NCBI GenBank assembly: GCA_951799445.1
Contig: OX637287.1
Coordinates: forward strand, 17,608,224 to 17,672,223
Length of the DNA: 64,000 nt
DNA from: Pseudisothecium myosuroides
Taxonomy: Eukaryota; Streptophyta; Bryopsida; Hypnales; Lembophyllaceae
Direction of reading: 5' to 3'
Below the pieces are notes generated by a model that saw only the letters and a list, made by a program, of their open reading frames with translations, was not told the DNA's origin and ran no database searches. Below, piece after piece: positions 25,084 to 36,379 of the stretch (position 1 is the first letter of the stretch; every line of letters begins with the position of its first letter). Both the position numbers and the translations under genes were made by a program.

Positions 25084-25495
25084 CATCTGCCCTCTCTCCA
25101 ATTTCTGATTTCCTTATACAAAATGGGGTGTGGGGGAAGGGAATGCACACCTCCAAATGTAACGATTTCGGCAGCTCGGGTCGAGGGGCGGAAGGCGAAG
25201 TTGGCATCCTGGAGCTTGAGAAACTTTTTGGCCGCCTCCGGCGTGCTCGCCACGATGCAGAGCCGCTGCCCCAGCCACACGGACATGAGCGGACCATACT
25301 GCGAAGCCAACTCCGCCAAGCTGCGGTGCGGATGCGTGCCCAGCAAATGCAACGACCCCACGATGGGCAGCGCTCGAGGACCTGGCGGCAAGTTCAGATA
25401 CTTGCTGCATAGCCATCTCCATAGCAGCATGCTTCCATAGATCACCAGCAACGCCACAGCCACACCCTGCAATTAAATATTCATTCACAAGGGCG

Positions 25496-25676
25496 TCAAT
25501 TTCGTTCAAATCGGCAATGAACGTCGTTTATCTGGCGTGGTTCTGTGCCAGAAATTGTGACACAAAGCTACACAAAGCTCAACGAACGAGGTCAGGTGTA
25601 AGTTTACGTTTCAAGCCGCGCGGCCTGAAAGTGCCGAAGTCGTGGAATACGCCAATTTCATGCGCCAACAAAATCG
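25496..25676. mobile_element. MITE, family J (copy J5), with a second partial copy adjoining
   Basis: It starts TCAATTTCGTTCAAATCGGC and ends near CGCCAACAAAATCGA, with the inner block GTTTCAAGCCGCG shared with J4. A further partial copy starts at once (GTTAAATTGGCGTGA) and runs to ~25800. The first element ends only ~25 bp before the P450 coding block, where a start codon would be expected. Confidence 0.65.
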
Positions 25677-25800
25677 ACGTTAAATTGGCGTGAGTCTTGG
25701 AACCAGAAATTGTAACATTCATGCACTCACAGCTTTACAGTAGGACTGGTACAGTATAGGTTTTTAAGTTTCAGGCTACGCGTCCTGCAAAGTGGCAAAG

Positions 25801-28239
25801 TCTGTTGTGAATTTACCCAGTTTAAATCGAAATTGAGAGAGATTATGTATCTCTGATTCTTGGATTTCCCTGTTCGTAGTGCAAAATCATCTGGGAAACC
25901 TTGAATATCCTATTAAGGGAAACTACAGATGATCTCCCTGCGCATCAGAACTCGTGATTCTATTTTGCAGGTTTGTACCAAATTGAGTACAGGATCTTCC
26001 CCTAGGTACTAGTTCTTGACAAAGTTTTGGAATGTAATTCTGAAATTACGAACCAGCTTTGACACCCCTACGTTGTTACGTGACTCTCAACAAAGTTGAA
26101 GAGGTTCCCTCAACACCCTTGGCAAAGAAATCTACAGTAGAATTCTTTTTTTGTGCACAATCTTCTTTTTGAAATCTGTGTTTTAATGCAGAAATCCAAT
26201 GAAGTTTAGGCCCGGACATGAAATGTTATAATTTAAGGGCCAAGGACAATGTTCCTCAAAGTCCACGTCCCGGACACAGGTTGGGAGTGTAAGTTAATTC
26301 TGAAATTACAAACCAGACACCACTACAGTATTTTTCATGATTCCAACATTCTTGATCGAAGGGCAACACCGTAGGCAAGGAATAAGCTTGACCAGAACGC
26401 ACTACATCCGGTGGCACGCTTGACTTGAGAAATTTACAGAATCAAGGTTAGCCTCATCAGTAGGGTTTCTTTTGCAGCAGAAAGAATAAATTTCATCAAA
26501 AAGCACGGAAGCCTTGCTTGCTCCATCCATCAGTTCCTTCAGAGCTGTTTCACGAGATTCTTTTCGTGCACAATCTGGAATACCAAATGCTGCAAGAATC
26601 TGGACAGGAATCGCACAGCACTATGCCTTCTCTCCTCACCAAAAGTCAAACTTTTGAGTTCTTTTCGGTTGACATCGACAATGGAGAAGCTAAGGGTGAA
26701 TACTCGCTAGAAAAAGTGTTAAGAGTCTCCAGGCGTTTCAAAATACAACCAAACCTTCGTTTACAGGAGGAACTAAGGGTGAGTTCGGTTCTCACAACTG
26801 CTACAAATTATATGGTTTTGTGCATAGGAGATCGAGTCTCCCGAGGCGTTTCAAACGGGATCACTACTAGAATTAGGTACCCTTTGCATCATCATGATTT
26901 CTCTCAATACACTAGAGAGGCAAACTTTTGGGGACCTCTAAACGTTGTTTTAAGGCTGACTAAACCTTGGTACGTTGTTCAGGTGAAGCAACATTTTGGT
27001 ACATGAATTTAGCAAGGTTTGTTGTGTGTATGGGAATGGTTGAACTTGAGTTCCCATGTAAATAGTTTTATTTGTTCGAGTCTTCATTAAGAACATTTGT
27101 TCCCAATAATTCATTTAATTTAGGGAAGATAGGTATTTAATATTCTTGACCAATGAAACATCAATATTTATGTTCAATATTTATATTGCACAATATACGA
27201 TATTTATACTATATAGAACATATAGTATAAATTATAGTACAATATATTGTATTTATACTATATAAAATATATACTACTAGTATAAAATGCTCTACAATAT
27301 ACATTCTACAATATAGTAGATTGTACTTCTTATGTACTTACTATAAAATTACATGTGAGAAACAAGTCTATTATACTCCATGGGAGTCGCACCAAGGACA
27401 ATGCTTATAGGATAAAGTACTAGATGGTGAACTCCATTGGGAACAAAGTACTTGGGAGTTCTCTCATTAAACGTTGCTTAGATGTTGCTTTGCAAATTGC
27501 CTCTTGCCAAAAATTGCTCAAACGTTGCTCAATTCCTGGTAGCACTACAGATGTTGCTACCAAACGTTGCAAACCCCCTTATTCTAGTAGTGAATCTGGC
27601 ATCGATACAAATGAGGACATGCAAATAGGAACCCCCTTGTCAGCAACGCCAAGTATACGTTAATATAAAAAACCATTCTCCAAACAGCATCATTTTCTCA
27701 ACAAACAGTTGCATGCATTCACCGACGAAGGATGCTTATGAATTTCGAGCTCATTTTGGCAATTGCTCAAATGGTTTGAATGATATGGAGGCTGGGCAAC
27801 ATTAACAAGTTGAAGAAAGTGAGAAGAGCATTGAACTTACCAAAACTAGAGTCGCAGTAGTGGAAGCCATGGCCGCCATTGAATTGAAGTTGAGGAAAGT
27901 TAAGAGCTCCGATCCAGACTCCGACAAAGACAAGTTGGTTCTTCAGACAAGCCCTGTGGACTAGATAATGCTCAAGAGACGGGAGGCTTGAGAGCATTAT
28001 GGAATATATAATGTCAAGTCTTATAGTTCATCACCAACATCAGTATCTCTGTACTGTCTGCATTATGAGTTCTAATCAATATCTTTAATTTCTAAGTATC
28101 CAATGGAATGGTGACAAATCTGCCTTGAAAATCGGGCTTGGCATTATATTTCAAAAACAACACAACATATCTTGGGATGCTTCAAGTGACTCCATTGGCC
28201 GGGTTGAGTGGTTGTAAGGGGTGCTTGATTTAATTATTT
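25801..28239. other. intergenic DNA, no supported gene
   Basis: A 162-codon frame at 26518-27006 opens at TTG, not ATG, and has no family features. It contains a degenerate duplication (AGTCTCC..GGCGTTTCAAA twice). A run at ~27170-27320 is built of short palindromic TATAGTATAAAT-like words. No element ends are identified. Confidence 0.45.
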
Positions 28240-28470
28240 ACTAGTGTATCCTATGTCATTGCCACAACCAAAGTAAAAGTAAAACTAATTTTCTAATTTT
28301 TTAACTCATAAAACCTTCCAAATTCAATAACTTTCACACCGTAGGTTCAAACGTCACAAAACAAAGCTCATGCACCCCTTCTCATAGAGGACTTTCTGAT
28401 GGTACCAAAAATGCAACCGAGGGAGCACGACCAAGAGATCTCAGCACACAATTCAGTCACTCTGCAAATA
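28240..28470 (+). repeat. solo H-repeat unit
   Basis: This is an almost full unit starting CTAGTGTATCC and TTGCCACAACC. It contains AACTTTCACACCGTAGGTTC, CACAAAACAAAGC, GGACTTTCTGATGGTACCAA and AAGAGATCTCA in the same order as units of the array at 33065-35087. Confidence 0.75.
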
Positions 28471-30461
28471 GAAAAAAGACAATGTAATGGGTTACTTTAC
28501 CTTACCTGGCCTTCGGCAGGGTGTAGAAGTCCAGTACGTGACTGAAGTGCGAGGGACAAAATTATTGCAAGCTACTACTAACTTACAGACTTGTGGGAAG
28601 CCTCAGACTCGTAGAGTACAGGATGACCATTATTAACTTCGTGGCAGTCTACTTCACGTATGAGTTTATGTACTTGAATGGTGGTACACAGTGCCAGTAC
28701 TGCCCACTTCAATAGAACGGTGCCACGAGTCTGAAGAGAAATTATCACCAATTCACCAGAATATGTAAGGTAGGAGGCTCTTATTGCAACCCTCTTCTAT
28801 AAATCATCTCTACAGAAGGCTCTAAAATGGATACGCGAAGGTTAGTGAATGGACTACTCATAATGTGAGTGTACGTAATAAGATTTGTTAGATATTGATT
28901 CTTACTTCTCCAATGGATGGAATAAGAGCTAGGGTGGGTCCATTTCTAATTAGGTGAATAGGAATTTTTTCAAATGAGAATTGGCGGCCCAACTACCTTC
29001 TTTTGGATGCTAAAAAATCTAAAATAATGATTGACTCAAGAAACCATTTAAGTTTTAGTAAGGGTCACATATTGTAACCTTCTCTATTACTTTCTACATG
29101 CCGCAGTGCTTATTTTGGGTGAAGCCATATCTTTTTCATAGCCCTTGCAAAACCCACACATGCACGTGTGTGGATTTTGCAAGGGCTATGATAAAAAATA
29201 GGTCCCTATGGCAGAATTCTTTGGAAATTCATAAATAATTCATAAATGCTCTAAAAAATGAAACCACTTGTGTTAGATTCCGTATCAATTTGTCTTCACG
29301 TGAAAAATAAAGAAAAATACTTCCGTGCATTTGAAAACCATCAAAAAGGCCTACCAACCCTTTAAGGGTCGCTTTATGAACCTCCTACATTACTATACAT
29401 TATGTTAGAGAAGATCCAATGCAATACTAGAACACAAATGGGAACTGCACAATGATGGGGCAAAAAAAAACACGCCCAAATGCACATGGCATGGGTCTCT
29501 CTTTCTTATTGGACCTGCCATTTTCCATCCAAGGCACAACAATTTAAGAAAATTTGAAGAGCCCATGATGTGGCACACAATAGCAAAGGTCATCATTGTC
29601 ACACCTTTTCAACCTCTTATGTGTGTTAATAAATTGGAATTCCCATTTTTTTGGCATGAAAGGTCTTTATTTCATATAGAATCTTTCCTCTCCTTTTTAT
29701 AATGCGGAAAAGTCTATTTGAGGTTTGGGATTGTCGGCTTTACATTGGGGCAATTTTTATTCAAAAGTTGTCCAAACAGAATGAGATCCACGTACCTCCA
29801 CTTCAAAATCTGAATACTGTGCATGTTCCCGTCTCCGCATTGGAGATGCTCTAATTGCTTCAATTGATGACAAAGGAGTTGTCTGTGAAGGAGACGTACA
29901 AATCTCATTGAAATTAAAGCTCAAATGGTGTCTTGATAAAACGGAGGTGCTGCACCCTTCCTGCACTGGAGTATAAATCTACACGGCAGGACTACCACTC
30001 GAAAACCTGGTCCATACACAGTCTCTGACGTGATTATACAAAGCTGTAGGGAATTGAACCCACTATGATACATTCAATCTCTGGAGTCTGATGAAATACA
30101 TGCAGAACCTGAAAACTGAAAAATAAATCGTGGCATGTAGATGTAATCTTCTGCAAGTCGAGCAGATCGATACCACTTACTAGCTAGTTGGCCACATCCT
30201 AGATCCAAAATCATTCTAGAGCGACCAATATGCTGTTTCAGTGAGCAATGGTCATTACTAATTTCTGCCACTATGGATGCTGAATCGATCTGCTATTTCA
30301 GAGATTGTACAGTACAAAGTTTAGAATTATGCTCACCACGTCTTAATTTCATAGATCTGGGTGATCGAAGCATGCACGGTTTGAATTAGTTTCAGCAAAT
30401 CTTGCAGCTCCTTTAATTAGATCTACGATGATCGTGGTCAATCTCGAAAATTTGATCCCTT
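28471..30461. other. intergenic DNA, no gene seen
   Basis: Apart from the palindrome at 29137-29190 I find no gene, RNA or element with clear ends. A T-loop-like string near 30050 was checked and does not fold as a tRNA. Confidence 0.45.
29137..29190. repeat. 54-bp near-perfect palindrome
   Basis: CATAGCCCTTGCAAAACCCA is answered by TGGATTTTGCAAGGGCTATG around the centre CACATGCACGTG, with two mismatches. The inversion continues weakly outward (CCATATC...TTTTT against AAAAAATAGG). It may be a collapsed foldback element. Confidence 0.85.
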
Positions 30462-30470
30462 CGAGTATAG

Positions 30471-30823
30471 GACACATGTAGCAGCGGCGACCTCACCGGC
30501 CATTACCGGAAGAATGGCCAGGTGAGTGCCTCCCGCCCCAGGTCTCTATCCAGTGAGCAACGAAATCCATCCTACCTGCCCACCCACCTAATCTTTCAAT
30601 TTTTATTTTTTTAAATAATTAAACCAAAAAAACTTGGCCATTCAACCCTAAGCCCCTGGAGCAAACCCTAAGGAGGACTATAACGACGCTCCGCTACAAG
30701 CCTAAATCCTACTCGCTCTGCTCTGTAGGGTTTAGGTTTCATCTATTTCTCTGGATGAAGCATGGGGCTACCCGGCCATTCTTCTGGCAATGGCCGATGA
30801 GGTCGCCGTTGCTACATTCTACC
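30471..30823. mobile_element. MULE-type non-autonomous element (K)
   Basis: This 353-bp element has ~50-bp inverted ends: GTAGCAGCGGCGACCTCA and GGCCATTACCGGAAGAATGG on the left, mirrored by CCATTCTTCTGGCAATGGCC and TGAGGTCGCCGTTGCTAC on the right. The 9-bp sequence CGAGTATAG stands directly at both sides (30462-30470 and 30824-30832). Long inverted ends plus a 9-bp duplication are the mark of Mutator-like elements. The interior has AACCCTAA-type telo-box words and may be captured gene-flank sequence. Confidence 0.88.
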
Positions 30824-31465
30824 CGAGTATAGTAGTTTTGCTGGAATTCCAAACTGTATGAGTTCTGTATGCTTGGCACTTTCTGATTTGATATGGAGAA
30901 ACCCGGCTATAATCCATAATTAACCTGCAGTATGCATGAGAGATGCAAGAAATTAGAAAGAGCCACACGGAGATTTCTTTCCAAATTCTTACACTCAGTT
31001 CCCCACGACTTTCTTGCTCGACTATCACATCACCCCGGCCACAAGCCTAGCGTCCCGATTGAGCTAATGCTAAGCAACTCAAATCTAACGCCCAGTTGTG
31101 GAAATAGTATATCCTTCACTGCTCAGCATGTACTATTTTCCTCAACAAAAACCTTTCAGATTTCAGTTATCTAGCACACAGACGTGAACCGATTGTGAAG
31201 TCGAAGGAAAATGACGAACGCAGCCAACCCGCTTGGGAAATTGGCATGGATGAACGACGAAATTGCATTATTATAATAATGCAATTTTATTCCAACCAAC
31301 ACTGCAACCAACATAGTTTGCTCTTGAACATTCTGAAGTCCTCCAGGCCGGGTGATTTCCAGCAACACAGACCTGCATTAACTTCGTCGTTGGTGGGGAT
31401 GCAACGATCGAGAGTCGGGTGCTTGCAACATTTCACAGGGAAGGCAATTCGATTAGGATTTTAAG

Positions 31466-31663
31466 AGCCTGTTCACATGCATGTGAGCCATTTCCAGCAT
31501 ATTTGTAGAAAAAAGTCTGTTGCGAGTCTAATCCAGTTCTCCCTCCCTGGCAGAGAAGTGACAAGTTGGAAGAACTGGATTAGACATGGGACAGATTCAC
31601 AGACTCGGTCCCTGCAAAAATGCAAGGGCGGGGTCTCGTGACTCACATGTGGACAAACTTTAA
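31466..31663. repeat. short inverted-repeat element with strong inner hairpin
   Basis: GTCTAATCCAGTTCT at 31526-31540 pairs perfectly with AGAACTGGATTAGAC at 31571-31585, with a 30-nt loop. Outer parts pair loosely (AGTCTGT with ACAGACT; GTTCACATGCATGTGAGCC with CTCACATGTGGAC). It is probably a small MITE. Confidence 0.6.
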
Positions 31664-31743
31664 GCTGGACGTTTCTTATCTTCTACTTCCCGAGCAGTGA
31701 TTTTTTTCATTCTGCAGAAGTAGCCAGCTATTTCTTCAATACT

Positions 31744-33069
31744 CACTAAGGTAGGACCACCCATAGTTCACTAAGGTAGGACCCGAGCATGCATTTCTTG
31801 GCTTTATAGAAATTCTGGGCAAGTACATATGACTAGAGATTTCCATATTTTAAGCTGAAATTTTAATAGAAAGTGGGCGCGAGGAATATCTTTCATATGC
31901 ACTAAATTTCAAGACATTTGGAAATAGGAGTCAAAAGTTATGGCCAAATATGTTACTTTTTTTCGTAATTGGGCAGTCCGGGCAGCAAAAAAAATTTGGC
32001 AAAAATTTGATTTTTTTTAAAATATTTTTTTCCTTGTAGATTATATTTTTTTCTATCTGGAAATCTTTGATTCATTTCATTTGGATTTGTTATGAGAAAG
32101 TTATGGACATTCTTGTTTTTCGGGCAATTAGAGCATCTTCTTGAAAAAAATAACTTGTAGGATTCATTTCTAAATGCTATTTTTGCAGTTTTTCAAAAAA
32201 AAAAAATTCTCATGGTTTAGTTTATTTGCTAGGACAATCTCACCATTGGGATTAGTGTATTTTAATTCCATCTAAAATATATGAATATTTTAGATTTTCC
32301 TTCTATCTCGTACCTACTTCTACTTAATAAATTTTTTAGGAATGATAATTAAGTTTTTTTGAATATTTTTTTTTCCTAGACTCTCAACTCAATTCTCCAC
32401 TATAAAGATTTGAAGCTCAAAACTCTGTAGTGCAAAAATTTTAAGTTAAAAATGTTTAAAGTCAAAAAATCTAGTCCCGCAATGTGCTGAAATACTTGTT
32501 TTTTCTACTTTAAACGAAGATACCTTGCAATCTAAGCAGTCAAAAATTCTGAAATTTTTTCCACACATTCTCATACTAGTTAGGTGTAAGATCCTACAGT
32601 TAGATGTGCAAAAAAAACATTTTTCAAATTTTTTTACTCCTTGCTATAGAAATGGCAGTTTTGAGTGTTTTTTGGCAGAAAAAAGGCCTTGGGCCTTTAG
32701 GGGTTAAGCAATTTTCAGACAAGTCGTGAGCAGTATGAGACAAATAAAATTTTTGCCATGTAAGAAGATAGGAAAAATTGAGACTGCAAATTTTTTAGAA
32801 TTTTATTTCCAAAATTGAAATTACTGTGAATTTTGGAAGCCAAAAAGTTGTCCAGACTAATAGCCAATATTTAGACTCTTCCAATTCCGATCATAGAGTA
32901 ACTACTTTGGGACATGTGCTATAACCTTATTAGTCCTAAGCTTGAAAAGGAAAAAAAAAAAACATTCTAAGCTTTGGTTGGAAATCTGTTCTAACCTTGG
33001 TTGAAAATAGTTGCAGCCTACGGGTTGGCTATGGCTCCCTGGGCAGGAATGGATGGTCCTACCTTAGTG
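31744..33069 (+). mobile_element. transposon with CACTA-like ends, family F (copy F1)
   Basis: It starts CACTAAGGTAGGACCACCCA and ends ATGGTCCTACCTTAGTG, an inverted repeat of ~19 bp. The first 25 bp are repeated in tandem (CACTAAGGTAGGACC again at 31769). The 1.3-kb interior is AT-rich and has no transposase. Parts recur at 12825-13255, 55338-55913 and 63336-63560. No target duplication is obvious. Confidence 0.7.
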
Positions 33070-35087
33070 TGCCATGTGTTGTTGCCACAGTCAAAACAAA
33101 AGTAGAAGTAATTTTCTAAATTTGAAATTTGAAAATAACTCAAAAATCCATAACTTTCACACCCTAGGTCCAAATGCCACAAAACAAAGCCCGTGCATTC
33201 TTTGAGGGCTTTCCGACGATACTAAGAACGCGATGGGGGGATGCACGATTCCGGAGATCTCACCATAACAAACCAAACAAACAACATAATTTAAGGTCTG
33301 GACTAGTGCCACAACATAATACAATAAAAGTGAAAATTATTTTCTAATTTTTTCATTCACCAAAACCTTGAAATTCAATATCTTTCACATTGTATGCCCA
33401 AACGCCATGAAACATAGCCTGGGCACCCTTCCTCGCAAAGGACTTTCCAACGGTACCAAAAATGCAACAGCGAAATGCACGATCTAGGAGATTTTACCGT
33501 AGCAAACAAAACAAATAGCCTGACTTCAAGTTTGGACTAGTATGCCTTATGTCGTTGCCACAATCAAAATAAAAACAAAAGTAATTTTCTAGTTTTTTTT
33601 AATTAAAAAATAACTCATGAATTCACAACTTTCACACAAAGTCGAAACACCGTGAAACAAAGCCCGTGCATCCCTCCTTCCAGAGAACTTTCCGACATTA
33701 CCAAGAGCACAACTAGGGGACGTACAGTTCCGGAGATCTCATTGTATCAAACAAAACAAAACAAACAACTTCATTCAAGGTATATACTAGTATGCCCTGT
33801 ACCGTTGCCACAATACAAATAAAAGTCTAGTGTGCCATGTATTGTTGCCATAGCCAAAAAAAAGTAAAAATAATTTTCTAATTTTTTTAATTCAATCAAA
33901 CTTCAATAACTTTCACATTGTAGGTCCAAATGTCACAAAACGGAGCCTGTGCACTCGTCCTCACAGAGAGCTTTCTGACAGTACCAAGAATGCTACTAGA
34001 GAACGTACGGTCCAAGAGATCTATCCATAATAAACAAAACAAATAGCTTGACTTAAGGGAAGGACTACACTAAAATTGGTAAATAGTGTTGGGTGATAAT
34101 TAGTGTTGTTCCCTGTTTTTACCCCCCAACACTATTTTCCAACTTATGTGTAAATAGTGTTGGGGCACTTACTTCCCGCCGTCAAAATCCGCCCCTTCTA
34201 TGGCAAACTGTGTTTTCTGTCTCTTGCCGTCAAATTCTGGCCCTTCCCTGGAAAACTGTGTTTTTCACACCTCTTGCCGTCCAATTCCTTCTCTAAGAAA
34301 ACTTTCGTTTCCCTTGTCCGGTGGAGAGATTGTGAAAGAAGAGGTGGAGGAGCTCTTTGCTCTATCACTTGAAGGAGGCTCCTTCTACGGGGGGGGGGGA
34401 GATATACTTCGTGGTTTCCCGCCAATTCCATTGCCGCTTGATTTCAAATTTCAAACTTCCGTTGCCTATATCTTTTTTTTGATGTATGTAATTGAACAAT
34501 TGGATTTGTCTTTCTCTCCTCTATTTCCTCTGAAAAATAGTTTTTTTTTTTTTTGGTCGCCACTTTTTTAATTCAGCATTTTCAGCAATTCAGCATTTCA
34601 TTTATTTATTTCAGCATTTCAGCATCTCATTGTCTATTTCAGCGTTTCATTTAGTTCCCATCTAACACTAAATGCACTCTCGTAAAAAATTTGATTCTCT
34701 CTGTCATTCATCTGATTTTACTATCGAGCTAAAATAGTGTTAGATTTGGTAAATAATGATCTAACACTAACCTTGCAAATCACAATTAGTGTTAGGTGGG
34801 ACAATTAGTGTTGCCAACACTATTTACCAATTTTAGTGTAGTGTGCCTTGTACTGTGAAAATAAAGTGAAAATAATTTTCTAATATTTTTAGCTCAAAAA
34901 CAACTCAAAAATTCATAACTTTCCAACTCTGAGTTCGAACGCCACAAAACAAAGCCCGTGCACACCACCTCACAGAGAGCTTTCCAATGATACCAAGCAC
35001 GCAACCGGGACACACAGTCAGGATTTCTCAATGTAACAATCAAAACAAACAGACAAACAAAACAAACCCCTCACTTAAGGTATGGAT
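33065..35087 (+). repeat. tandem array of ~240-bp H repeats
   Basis: Units start TAGTGTGCC or TAGTATGCC at about 33065, 33304, 33538, 33788 (a 40-bp stub), 33828 and 34839. Each has TTGCCACA, GTAATTTTCTA, AACTTTCACA, CAAAACAAAGCC, a CTTTCYGAC block, GAGATCTCA and an AAACAAACAA tail ending in a GGACTAG-like joint. Units differ by ~20-30 %. Element E splits the fifth and sixth units. No coding sequence is present. Confidence 0.85.
34068..34838. mobile_element. element E with perfect 25-bp CACTA/TAGTG ends
   Basis: The left end CACTAAAATTGGTAAATAGT and the right end ACTATTTACCAATTTTAGTG are exact complements over 25 bp. TA precedes and follows the element. Near both ends short words of the type TAGTGTTGG / CCAACACTA recur, like the subterminal repeats of CACTA elements. 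At 771 bp with no transposase, it is non-autonomous. Confidence 0.88.
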
Positions 35088-35462
35088 GATAAAATTGAAT
35101 TCCATTGGTTAAATAAATTTTAGTACATGAAGCCGTGTGTCTTCTTATTGAATGGTAAGCTATTCCGATGACAATTGTGTCCCGAAAAGCTGCGTTCCTA
35201 AAATTTTTGGCCTTCGGATGTAGACAGACATTGTGGAACATGCCATCTTCATGCACGTTTGTGCGTTCTGTTTCTGTCACGCCTTGTTCTGTTGTTCACA
35301 GTTCGTTAGACGTGTTCACTGGGAAGTTATCAACTTCACCTTGTATTTTTTGCCCACACTCATTACTCCCTGTCTCAAAATAAATCCGACTAGCTTTCCA
35401 TTAAAGATCACGGATTTATGTTGAGATAAAGGTACTAACTTAACAGTCTCCAACATGACATG
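35088..35462. other. spacer between H array and MITE C3
   Basis: About 375 bp with no gene or element ends recognised. Confidence 0.4.
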
Positions 35463-35735
35463 CATTGGAAGAGATTTGAGGCCTCTAGAAGACTACAAGT
35501 TCTCAGGGTGTTCCTAGCCTGGGAACTCTGCCACATGTGCGATCTGACATGGCCGAGAGAGTGCCACGTCAGATTTTTTGAAAAAATTTAAAATATATGT
35601 ATTTTTTAATTTTTTTTTCACTTTTGGATTATTATTATTATTTTTTGACAACATTACTGGTGGTTCAGAACAAGGGAACTGGGAAGGGGAACAACCCTGA
35701 AACGGCCCTTCGGAGGCCTCAAATCTCTTCTAATG
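35463..35735 (+). mobile_element. MITE, family C (copy C3)
   Basis: The ends CATTGGAAGAGATTTGAGGC and GCCTCAAATCTCTTCTAATG flank 273 bp. It retains TCTGACATGGC-CGAGAGAGT-GCCACGTCAGA, the family hairpin with one arm changed, plus GGGAACTCTGCCAC and GAAACGGCCC blocks shared with C1 and C2. Confidence 0.85.
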
Positions 35736-36379
35736 AGGGTCTTCCAAATACTATTGAACCAAGCACTATTGAGTCAAGCGGACTACTGAAGGTTCAAGAA
35801 TATAGGTTCAAAGCTAAGAATCATCCTTTGTGAGAGTTAGTTTGAACCATGTTGCCTCATTCTTTGGAAGAACATTTGTTCCTAGAATAGTTTGGTTTTC
35901 TTTCAACTTAAAAAGGACCTTCAATGACTACTGAAGAACATCATTAGTAACTTGGGGGCAATGCACTTCAAAATTATCCAATTTTAGAATTGCATATATT
36001 ATTGGGATCAAATTTCTTCAATTTTATAGAAAGGCAGGAGTAAAAGACATGCAACAACCAATACAAGTGGATTACATCATATCAATCCTACAAGGCTTTT
36101 ATACCGGCAACAAAAAATTTACTTCCCATCCTCCCCAAGGAAAAGAAGTAAAAAAATTCCCCCTATTATGTGCCTTTGATTTTGTATTTTGTACTCTCTC
36201 AATCTTAATTTGAGGTTTATAATTCCAAATTACATGAATTTTAAATTTCCAAATTTTATCATTCATAGTAAATAATTTGTTTTTGTATTTTTTCCAAGGT
36301 AAAATAAGATTAGAACTCTAATTTTTGCACTTTGAAAGAAGGCTCTGTGGACTAGTTTAAGGGATTTTAGACAAGCAAT
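35736..36379. other. AT-rich spacer, no gene seen
   Basis: Short frames only, with no family features or element ends found. Confidence 0.4.

Larger units (their letters stand above)
18066..25472 (-). pseudogene. A-type (clan 71) cytochrome P450 pseudogene
   Basis: The gene is read right to left in three coding blocks. Block 1 (25472-25151) has a membrane anchor, the hinge LNLPPGPRALPIVGS and FAFRPSTRAA, then a GT donor. Block 2 (~21690-20850) starts near LRKILVTKL and ends EEHIDGIIY at a clean GTAAGT donor. Block 3 (18645-18066) starts DLLAAGIETTTTTIEW (I-helix) after an AG acceptor, with KETLRLHPP (ExxR) and VPERF. The intron before the I-helix is at the position conserved in A-type P450s. 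Lesions: no in-frame ATG at the 5' end; a frameshift near 21505; a ~220-bp non-coding insertion at ~21110-21330; TGA stops at 21057-21059 and 21024-21026; a frameshift near 18278. The haem-binding loop is also deleted, since FELLAF is followed directly by MVHLQVASLLHAFEWE. It cannot make a working P450. Confidence 0.9.

Noticed and set aside
26518..27006. 162-codon frame as a gene
   Set aside because: Starts with TTG and has no recognisable family.
30040..30070. tRNA T-loop (GGGTTCAATTCCC on the - strand)
   Set aside because: The T-stem does not pair over 5 bp and no acceptor or anticodon arms fit.
33065..35087. CRISPR-like array
   Set aside because: Units are ~240 bp, diverged along their whole length, with no short repeat-spacer pattern, in a plant genome.
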